Shown piece after piece: positions 1 to 4,930 of a stretch of 6,094 bases of DNA. The position numbers were made by a program, and so were the translations under genes. Location of the stretch: assembly GCA_016933355.1 (NCBI GenBank), contig JAFGBC010000349.1, positions 1 through 6,094 on the forward strand, written 5' to 3'. The DNA comes from Candidatus Aminicenantota bacterium. GTDB taxonomy: Bacteria > Acidobacteriota > Aminicenantia > Aminicenantales > JAFGBC01. The notes under the pieces are model-generated. The model was not told the origin of the DNA and made no database searches. It was given only the letters and a program-made list of their open reading frames with translations. Within the stretch, counting starts at the first letter, position 1. Each line of letters opens with the position of its first letter.

Positions 1-853
1 CCAGATACTTCACGGCGGCCCGCGTCGCCTTGATCGGGTCCATCCGTTCGTCGACCCAACGGTCCTGCTTGAGGCCGAACCGGTAGCCGGTCGAATGGAT
101 GAACTGCCACATCCCGAGCGCCCGGGCCCGGGACAAGGCGCGGACTTTAAACCAGCTCTCGATCATCGGCAGCCAGGACAGCTCATCGGGCATGCCCGCC
201 GCGCGGAGCTCCTCCACGATCATCGGCCGGTAGAGGCCGCTCATCCGGTAGCCGTCTTCGAAGGCGCGCCGCTCGCGGGTCTGGAAGAGCTGGATCTCCT
301 GGAGGACGTACGTGTTCTCGACGAGGGGGATCGTCCGGTGGTTGTCGCCGACCGCGGCCGGCTTCGAGGCGTAGATCTGCTGGATCGTCCGGCCGATCAT
401 CCGGCGCAGGTCGTTCTTGTCCTGGACCAGCGGGGAATCGGCCGGCACCTTGGCCTTGAGGAGGAGGCCGTAGGTCTCGTCGAGCAGGGACAGGGCGACC
501 TCGGACTCGCCCTGTTCCCAGGCGGACTGGGCGTCCTGGAAGAGGCTCAGGGCGTCCTCCAACAAGGCCGCGGCGTCCTTTTCGGGTTCCTCGCCGGGCT
601 TGGCTTGAGCCGCCGCGTCTTCGGGAGCGGCCGGCGGCGTCTCGGCCGCGGGCGCCGGAGCGGAAATCGGGGCGGAGGCCGGAGGGCTTTGACCCTGTCC
701 GGTTTTAGCGTCCGGGGCTTTTTCGGTTTGGGAGGGCTTTCCCTGGGGTTGGGTTCGGACCGGCTTTTTGGAACGGGAGCAGCTTACGAACGGGGCGGCG
801 GCCAGGACAGCCAGCAGGCAGACAATCAGACTGAGGTTGGTTTTATTGCGCAT
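1..853 (-). CDS. MltD-like lytic transglycosylase lipoprotein (3' end outside window)
   Basis: Predicted to cleave the MurNAc-GlcNAc bond of peptidoglycan, forming 1,6-anhydro ends, while anchored to a membrane facing the periplasm. The 284 visible residues contain a lipoprotein signal (residues 1-25, ending AAPFVSC, Cys25 as the lipidated residue; Phe at -3 is slightly atypical). A Pro/Ala/Gln-rich linker follows (about 30-92), then a helical segment (about 93-165), then the start of the SLT/MltD catalytic domain. The motif WLPMIESWF places the catalytic Glu at 232. ALGMWQFIHSTGYRFGL (about 245-261) matches the family's AGxWQfxPSTG..yGL signature, and the D-x-x-K/S-TRAAVKYL segment follows. 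The rest of the domain and any LysM repeats would lie beyond base 1. The ATG at 853-851 is the only start that preserves the signal peptide, but no Shine-Dalgarno sequence precedes it. It follows the cytochrome gene after 79 nt and probably has its own promoter. The MltD-like assignment is firm at family level; exact subclass is open. Confidence 0.87.
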   Translation of the reverse strand, partial: MRNKTNLSLIVCLLAVLAAAPFVSCSRSKKPVRTQPQGKPSQTEKAPDAKTGQGQSPPASAPISAPAPAAETPPAAPEDAAAQAKPGEEPEKDAAALLEDALSLFQDAQSAWEQGESEVALSLLDETYGLLLKAKVPADSPLVQDKNDLRRMIGRTIQQIYASKPAAVGDNHRTIPLVENTYVLQEIQLFQTRERRAFEDGYRMSGLYRPMIVEELRAAGMPDELSWLPMIESWFKVRALSRARALGMWQFIHSTGYRFGLKQDRWVDERMDPIKATRAAVKYL

Positions 854-891
854 ATTATACACGTCCGGCCCGGAGGCCGGACGTGTATTAT
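854..891 (-). repeat. Strong inverted repeat abutting the transglycosylase start codon
   Basis: Bases 857-870 pair perfectly with 875-888 (14-bp stem, TACACGTCCGGCC-type arm, 4-nt loop 871-874). After one mismatch at 856/889, two more pairs form (855/890, 854/891). Seen from the minus strand the loop is TCCG closed by GGCC. The 3' arm ends in TATAAT, directly against the ATG. There is no T-tract on either side, so it is a poor intrinsic terminator for the cytochrome gene. If the promoter at 887-915 is real, the hairpin would form the 5' end of the transglycosylase mRNA. A protein-binding dyad or a weak bidirectional terminator are alternatives. Confidence 0.8.
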
Positions 892-915
892 GACATCCCG
901 GCCTCGATTCGACAA
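887..915 (-). promoter_or_regulatory. Candidate sigma70-type promoter for the transglycosylase gene
   Basis: On the minus strand, TTGTCG (915-910, four of six to TTGACA) is followed by exactly 17 nt and then CATAAT (892-887, five of six to TATAAT). Initiation about 7 nt downstream would fall near base 880, leaving a leader of roughly 27 nt made almost entirely of the inverted repeat. It lies in the only AT-containing part of the 79-nt gap between the cytochrome and transglycosylase genes. This is a consensus match only. Confidence 0.45.
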
Positions 916-932
916 TAGCGGGTCGTCAGGGG

Positions 933-1334
933 CTAGCGATCCAGGCCTTCAATCCAGTCGCGCAGAGCCTGGATCTCACCGGAAGTCAACGACTTGCGGC
1001 CGATCGGCATCCGCTTGCCGGCGATCCCCTCCGCGCCCGCGACCTTCCTGAGCAGATAGCTCTTGTCGGGAGCGCCGGGATCGATCAGCGTCTGGTCGGG
1101 GACCTGGCGGCTGGCGACGCCCACGGCGCTTTCCGGGAACGTCCCGGGCTCGAGGCTCAGCTTCTTGGCCGGATAATTCCCGCGATGGCAGCCCGAGACA
1201 GCGCAGCTGCGCTGAAGGATCGACCGGACGGCGTCCGGGACATCGGTCGGAGCCGGCCGGGCCGCCGACGCGGCGACGAGGGCGGCGATCGCGAGGCCCG
1301 GGACAGGATAAAGGATCCTTCTATTGTCGTTCAT
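933..1334 (-). CDS. Small exported monohaem c-type cytochrome
   Basis: A 133-residue protein with a Sec-type signal peptide: basic N-terminus (NDNRR), hydrophobic stretch to about residue 24, and an ASA/SAA cleavage site near residues 22-25. The mature domain of about 108 residues begins with VRSILQRSCAVSGCH. The haem motif is CX4CH (Cys44, Cys49, His50) rather than CXXCH, a spacing known from multihaem cytochromes and from short cytochrome domains whose context reads C-x-x-SGCH. The likely sixth ligand is Met109 in KRMPIG, followed by the typical L-T-x-x-E-I-x-x-L-x-x-W-I helix (116-128). It would carry electrons in the periplasm; partner unknown. The ATG at 1334 is supported by AAGGAG five bases upstream. 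It stands alone after a 186-nt gap, so it need not be cotranscribed with the DUF362 gene. Family call is firm; pathway is not. Confidence 0.88.
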   Translation of the reverse strand: MNDNRRILYPVPGLAIAALVAASAARPAPTDVPDAVRSILQRSCAVSGCHRGNYPAKKLSLEPGTFPESAVGVASRQVPDQTLIDPGAPDKSYLLRKVAGAEGIAGKRMPIGRKSLTSGEIQALRDWIEGLDR

Positions 1335-1339
1335 CTCGA

Positions 1340-1345
1340 CTCCTT
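1340..1345 (-). promoter_or_regulatory. Shine-Dalgarno site of the cytochrome gene
   Basis: AAGGAG on the minus strand, separated from the ATG at 1334 by the five bases TCGAG. It fixes the start of the small cytochrome. The AT-richer stretch 1369-1381 upstream contains TAATATAGA, which could hold a -10 element, but I found no matching -35 at 16-18 nt. Confidence 0.75.
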
Positions 1346-1391
1346 GTTCCTCATGATCCCGACGTTGATTCTCTATATTAGCGCTTACGCT

Positions 1392-1520
1392 TCAGCGGCG
1401 GATCTTGAGGCTCCCCTGGCCGAAGACCGCGGTGTAGACCGTCATTCCCTTAGCATCGGAGGCCAGGCATGAAACGGCATTGACGGAAAAGCCTTTGGCC
1501 GATTTCGCCCGGCTGTCGCC
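1392..1520 (-). pseudogene. Coding-like 42-residue tail after the DUF362 stop; probable gene remnant
   Basis: Directly after the TGA of the DUF362 gene, and in the same frame, 42 sense codons run to another TGA at 1394-1392. The translated end reads VSCLASDAKGMTVYTAVFGQ then GSLKIRR. To my eye this resembles the last blade of BNR/sialidase-like or ligand-binding beta-propellers (pattern V-x-x-L-A-x-D-x-x-x-x-T-V-Y-x-A-x-x-G-x-G-x-x-K). It has no start codon except a Met 17 residues before the end, and no Shine-Dalgarno sequence, so it is not an independent gene. The DUF362 domain already appears complete before the first TGA. The simplest inference is the surviving 3' end of a lost propeller gene. 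Stop-codon readthrough is less likely. The similarity judgement is by eye from a short segment. Confidence 0.4.
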
Positions 1521-2456
1521 TCAGAGCGCCATCTCCTTCACGGCCAGCTTGTCGAGGTCCATCCGGCCCAGTCCCAGCTCGGCCGATTTCCGGATCATCT
1601 GGACGTCGGCGGGCACGAGGTCCAGGCAGGTCGCGCCGTAGGCGTCCACGGCGACCGGGTCGGTCCCCGCGATGACCTTGTCCGGCTTGCGCAGCTCGCC
1701 CGGGCCCGCGGGTCCGTTCGTCATCAGGATCAGCGTGGCGTCGGCGATGCACAGCGCGGGCCGGCGCAGGGTGTTGTTATCGGCGATGCACTGAGAGAGG
1801 AAGGGGATGTCGCCGTATTCGCCCGCGGCGCCCGAGCCGGCGTGGAAGAACCGGTTGGTGTCGCCGGTGTTCCCGCCCATCATGTTCTTGAGGTTTCCCG
1901 ACATGGCGACGCCCTCGTGGTTCTTGATGATGGGAAGGTTGACGAGGACGTCGCAGTCGAGGAGCTCCCGGATGACCTTGACCTTCTTGGCGGCCGTCCC
2001 TTTCGGGACGGCGGTCTCGACGTAGTCTTTGGAGCAGGGCTTGACGGACGCGATCTCCGCGGCGTGCGTCGTCGAAAGCGGCGTCTTTTTCCAGTAGCCG
2101 GGGGCCGGGTCGAGGAGGTACTGGATCGAGGCCGCCCCCGCTTCCCGACAGGCCAGGATCGCGGCCAGGACGACCTCGGGTCGGGTGTGGCTTCCCGGCA
2201 GCCGCCACCAGGCCGGGGCGTTGATGAGCAGTCCGACCTTGGCGCCGCGGGGCACGAAGGCTCCGATCCCGCCGAGCGTCTCGATCGCTTTCCGGGTCGC
2301 CTGGAAATAATCCGACCCGGTGACCACCGCCAGGTCGGGCGCGGGCAGCGGCCGGCCCGTCGCCCTTCGGCCGCCCGCGAAGCCTCCGGCCAGGGCGGCC
2401 GCTCCGGCCGCCGCCCCCGTCCTCAGAAAATCCCTTCGCTTCATTCCGCCTTTCAT
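1521..2456 (-). CDS. Tat-exported DUF362 domain protein
   Basis: A 311-residue protein beginning with a twin-arginine signal (MKRRDFLRT at residues 5-13, then an Ala/Gly-rich hydrophobic stretch to about 29), so it is probably folded with any cofactor before export. The rest is one DUF362 domain. Diagnostic segments are VLVNLPIIKNHEGVAMSGNL (170-189) with KNMMGGN after it, CIADATLILMTNGPAGPGEL (236-255) and the DPVAVDAYGA motif (266-275). The protein ends shortly after this, with no ferredoxin-type 4Fe-4S cysteine cluster, unlike some DUF362 relatives. The family's reaction is unknown to me, and none is proposed. The start at 2456 is chosen because AAGGAGGT lies just upstream; a second ATG at 2444 would have too long a spacer. 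The frame stays open upstream into galE, but that part is not protein-like. It sits 37 nt after galE and is probably the last gene of that unit. Confidence 0.92.
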   Translation of the reverse strand: MKGGMKRRDFLRTGAAAGAAALAGGFAGGRRATGRPLPAPDLAVVTGSDYFQATRKAIETLGGIGAFVPRGAKVGLLINAPAWWRLPGSHTRPEVVLAAILACREAGAASIQYLLDPAPGYWKKTPLSTTHAAEIASVKPCSKDYVETAVPKGTAAKKVKVIRELLDCDVLVNLPIIKNHEGVAMSGNLKNMMGGNTGDTNRFFHAGSGAAGEYGDIPFLSQCIADNNTLRRPALCIADATLILMTNGPAGPGELRKPDKVIAGTDPVAVDAYGATCLDLVPADVQMIRKSAELGLGRMDLDKLAVKEMAL

Positions 2457-2460
2457 GCCG

Positions 2461-2468
2461 ACCTCCTT
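2461..2468 (-). promoter_or_regulatory. Shine-Dalgarno site of the DUF362 gene
   Basis: AAGGAGGT on the minus strand, near-perfect to the anti-Shine-Dalgarno. AGGAGG ends five bases before the ATG at 2456. It decides between that ATG and the in-frame ATG at 2444, and it excludes the long N-terminal extension that the open frame would allow. Confidence 0.8.
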
Positions 2469-2469
2469 C

Positions 2470-2483
2470 CGGGATTTATCCCG
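2470..2483 (-). repeat. Short perfect dyad next to the DUF362 ribosome binding site
   Basis: CGGGAT-AA-ATCCCG (minus strand) lies between the galE stop and the DUF362 Shine-Dalgarno, one base short of the GGAAGGAGG run. As RNA it would form a small hairpin only with an AU loop (GGG AUAAAU CCC), so it is weak as a terminator and has no T-tract. It could be an operator half-site pair or chance in GC-rich DNA. Confidence 0.4.
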
Positions 2484-2493
2484 AACGATCGCA

Positions 2494-3468
2494 TCAACGG
2501 CCACGGCTCCGATGCCAGCGCCAGGCCGTCTCGATGATGGTCTCCAGCTCGGACTGGCGTAGCGTCCAGCCCAGGGTCCGCTCGGCGAGCTCCTTCGAGG
2601 CGAGGAGGACGGGGACGTCGCCCTCGCGGCGCGGGCGCCGCTCGACCGCGGCTTTGCGGCCCGTGACCTCCTCGGCCTTGCGGATGACCTCGAGGACGGA
2701 GTAGCCGCGGCTGGCGCCCAAATTGAGGGCGAGGCTTTCTCCGTCGGCCAGGAGCTTCTCGAGGGCCAGGACATGGGCGACGGCCAGGTCCGAGACGTGA
2801 ATGAAGTCGCGGATCGCGGTGCCGTCCGGCGTCGGGAAGTCCGGCCCGAACACCTCCAGGGCCGGGGCCCGTCCCAGCAGATGCCGGAGGAGGTTGGGGA
2901 TGAGGTGCGTCTCCGGGTCGTGCAGCTCGCCCCGCCGGCCGCCCGGGTCGGCGCCGGCCGCGTTGAAATAGCGCAGGGAGACGTAACGCAGCCCGTAGGC
3001 CCGGCCGTAGTCTTCGAGGATGCGCTCCACGAACAGCTTGGTCCGGCCGTAGGGGTTGATCGGCTTCAGGGGATGGGTTTCCGGGATGGGCAGGACCTCG
3101 GGGACGCCGTAGACGGCGGCGCTCGACGAGAAGATGAAAGCTCCGACCCCGGCCTCGCGCATGGCGTCGAGGAGGTTGAGGCTCGAGTCCAGGTTGTGCG
3201 TGTAGTACTTGGCCGGGTCGCGGTAGCTTTCGCCGACCTGGATCAAGGACGCGAAATGAAGGACGGCGTCGAAGCGGGTCGCTCGGAAGGCGGCCCGGAC
3301 GGCGTCCCTATCCAGGAGGTCGCCCTCGATCACCTCGCCGCCGGGAATGAGCTCCCGCCGGCCGGTCGAAAAATCGTCGAAGGTGACGACGGCGAATCCG
3401 CGCGCCAGAAGCTCCTGGACGGTGTGGGACCCGATGTATCCGGCGCCGCCGGCGACGAGGACTTTCAC
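2494..3468 (-). CDS. galE: UDP-glucose 4-epimerase
   Basis: Cytoplasmic NAD-dependent extended short-chain dehydrogenase that interconverts UDP-glucose and UDP-galactose, supplying galactose units for surface polysaccharides. The 324 residues are close to the usual bacterial length (about 325-340). Visible features are the Rossmann GGAGYIGS at 7-14, the acidic NAD-ribose segment DDFSTG at 31-36, the SSSAAVYG loop with Ser116, and the catalytic YxxxK at Tyr140/Lys144. RYFNAAGADP (166-175), the DGTAIRDFIHVSDLA segment (215-229) and LNLGASRGYSV (249-258) are typical of GalE. By ungapped comparison with the E. coli C-terminal region, the substrate gatekeeper Tyr299 corresponds to Leu288, so some activity on N-acetylated sugars cannot be excluded. 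The start is GTG at 3468-3466, sharing GTGA with the stop of the upstream gene, which implies translational coupling. Only a weak Shine-Dalgarno (GGGGA) precedes it. Confidence 0.95.
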   Translation of the reverse strand: MKVLVAGGAGYIGSHTVQELLARGFAVVTFDDFSTGRRELIPGGEVIEGDLLDRDAVRAAFRATRFDAVLHFASLIQVGESYRDPAKYYTHNLDSSLNLLDAMREAGVGAFIFSSSAAVYGVPEVLPIPETHPLKPINPYGRTKLFVERILEDYGRAYGLRYVSLRYFNAAGADPGGRRGELHDPETHLIPNLLRHLLGRAPALEVFGPDFPTPDGTAIRDFIHVSDLAVAHVLALEKLLADGESLALNLGASRGYSVLEVIRKAEEVTGRKAAVERRPRREGDVPVLLASKELAERTLGWTLRQSELETIIETAWRWHRSRGR

Positions 3469-4910
3469 GGCCGCTTCCCCGCCGCGAGCTTTTTGGCGAA
3501 CTTCAGCCCTTCGGCCCGCGTCTCGAACCGGCTGTCGAGCTGAAGATGGAGGAGCTTCTTGAGGAGGACGCCCATGCCGGGTCCGGGCGCGACGCCGAGC
3601 TTGATGAGGTCGCGGCCCAGGATCAGGGGCTTGATCGTCTCCCGGGAGACGCGAAGCTCCTCGAACTTGCGGAGGAGCCAGCGGGCCTCGCGGTCGAGGC
3701 CCCGGACTCGACGTTCGCGGCGGCCGGCCCGGTCGGCCGCGTCGAGGGCGACGACGAGCTCGATCTCGCCGCCGGCCTCGGCCGCCAGCCGGCTAAAGGC
3801 TTTGCGGGTGACGTTGTCCCTGTTCTGCCAGAGCTCGGAGGCCCGGTGGTGGGTTTTGATCAGGACCGGGACGATCTTGTTGAGGGGACAGCCGTTCCAG
3901 GAGAAGACCCGGAAGCGCTGGAAAACCTTGCGGACCGCCTTTTCGCTGGCCAGGTCGTGGCCGTAGTTGATGATGACCATCCGGCCCCGCTTGAACTCCC
4001 AGTGGGCGGTGCCGGGCTTTCCGACGTCGTGGTAGAGCGCCGCCAGCAGGAGGGCGAGCGTCTTGGGCGGAGGGAATCCCATCAGGTCGCCGAGCGTCTT
4101 GGCCTGGTCCACGGTCAGCTTGGTGTGGCTCCAGACGGTGTGGTGCCCGTACTCGTCCGTCTCGGGGTGGAAGACGGCGTCCTGCAGCGAGAGCGTCAGG
4201 CCGTAGAGCTCGGGGAACAGCTTCCTCAGGACGCCGAGCTTGAACAGCTCGTCGAGCCCGCGCGACGGCCGCGGGGAGCGGAGAAGGATCTTGAACAGCT
4301 CTTCGTTGACGCGCTCGACGCTGAGCCCGGCTAGGTCGATCGTCTTGGCGATCGGGTAGACGGCGGGGTCGACCTTGAACCCGAGGACCGAGGCGAAGCG
4401 GGCCGTCCGCAGGACGCGGAGCGGATCATCGGGGAAGGCGTCGGGATTGGTGAGGCGGATGACCTTGCCCCGGATGTCCTTGACGCCGCCGAAGGGGTCG
4501 ACCAGCGCGCCGTCCCGGAGGCGGAGGGCCAGGCTGTTGCAGCGGAAATCGCGCCGCTCGAGGTCCTTTTCGATCGGGAGCGCGGGGTCGGAGGCGGCGA
4601 TGATATCCTTGTGGCCGCGGACGCCCGTCCCGGCCGGCGCGTCGCGGCGGGGGAGGGCCAGGTCGTAGGTCCGCCCCCTGACTGTGAACTTGATGATCCC
4701 GAAGCTCCGGCCGACGAGGTCGACCCGGCCGTGCGGGGAGATCCGGCGCACGATCTCGTCCAGGCCGCGGCGGAGGATGAGGAGGTCGACCTCCTCGGTC
4801 GGCGTCCCCCGGACGAGGTCCCGGACGTAGCCGCCCACGGCGTAGACGTCGGCGCCGAAGAGGCGGACGAAGAGGGCCTTGTCCCTGAACGCCGGCCGGA
4901 GCTTGGGCAT
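3465..4910 (-). CDS. cca: CCA tRNA nucleotidyltransferase (class II, HD domain)
   Basis: Predicted to add or repair the 3'-CCA of tRNAs using CTP and ATP. The 481 residues comprise a class II nucleotidyltransferase head: GGYVRD (26-31), the metal site E40-V-D42, GRSFGIIKF (67-75), the RRDFRCNSLAL motif (119-129) with VDPFGG (137-142), and DDPLRVLRTARF (161-172). An HD domain follows, with VWSHT (His262) and ALYHDVGKPG (His294-Asp295), then a helical tail including LGRDLIKLG and PGPGMG (431-447). The metal motif is normally DxD; here the first Asp is Glu, aligned without gaps to Asp21 of E. coli CCA. The HD domain favours a CCA enzyme over PcnB-type poly(A) polymerase, but families with this layout can do either, or only A- or CC-addition. 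The ATG at 4910 has GGGAG close upstream with only three spacer bases. It lies 20 nt after the peptidase gene and overlaps galE by four bases. Confidence 0.93.
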   Translation of the reverse strand: MPKLRPAFRDKALFVRLFGADVYAVGGYVRDLVRGTPTEEVDLLILRRGLDEIVRRISPHGRVDLVGRSFGIIKFTVRGRTYDLALPRRDAPAGTGVRGHKDIIAASDPALPIEKDLERRDFRCNSLALRLRDGALVDPFGGVKDIRGKVIRLTNPDAFPDDPLRVLRTARFASVLGFKVDPAVYPIAKTIDLAGLSVERVNEELFKILLRSPRPSRGLDELFKLGVLRKLFPELYGLTLSLQDAVFHPETDEYGHHTVWSHTKLTVDQAKTLGDLMGFPPPKTLALLLAALYHDVGKPGTAHWEFKRGRMVIINYGHDLASEKAVRKVFQRFRVFSWNGCPLNKIVPVLIKTHHRASELWQNRDNVTRKAFSRLAAEAGGEIELVVALDAADRAGRRERRVRGLDREARWLLRKFEELRVSRETIKPLILGRDLIKLGVAPGPGMGVLLKKLLHLQLDSRFETRAEGLKFAKKLAAGKRP

Positions 4911-4930
4911 GATCTCCCGGGGGCCCCCTC

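Noticed and set aside
854..859. Perfect TATAAT on the minus strand directly before the transglycosylase ATG
   Set aside because: As a -10 element it would start transcription inside or after the ATG, and no other in-frame start preserves the signal peptide. CATAAT at 892-887 with a 17-nt spacer is a better -10.
857..888. Rho-independent terminator for the cytochrome gene
   Set aside because: The stem is strong, but the bases after it on the minus strand are ATAATATGCGC with no T-tract, and they enter the next coding sequence. Kept as an inverted repeat only.
95..1051. Long plus-strand open frame of 318 codons, with similar ones at 1842-2537, 2773-3543 and 3546-4334
   Set aside because: These are antisense to well-supported minus-strand genes. 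Their translations are low-complexity (rich in Arg, Gly, Asp, Val, Leu) and match no family. They arise from GC-rich third codon positions.
1521..1523. TGA as a selenocysteine codon in the DUF362 gene
   Set aside because: The DUF362 domain ends naturally there, the following residues are not part of that family, and I see no convincing SECIS-like stem just downstream.
1450..1752. Minus-strand open frame of 100 codons
   Set aside because: An out-of-frame shadow of the DUF362 C-terminus, Arg/Gly-rich with no recognisable motif.
2457..2774. N-terminal extension of the DUF362 frame back to 2774
   Set aside because: The extension overlaps galE, reads as Ser/Arg/Pro-rich noise, and the twin-arginine signal plus a strong Shine-Dalgarno place the start at 2456.
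4779..4796. Perfect 18-bp palindrome GAGGAGGTCGACCTCCTC
   Set aside because: It lies inside the nucleotidyltransferase metal-site codons (Glu-Glu-Val-Asp-Leu-Leu) and follows from preferred GAG, GTC, GAC and CTC codons. A binding site cannot be argued from this alone.
4919..4928. GGGGGCCCCC palindrome in the 20-nt gap upstream of the nucleotidyltransferase gene
   Set aside because: Too short and with no loop; most likely chance in GC-rich DNA, although it could slightly affect ribosome access.
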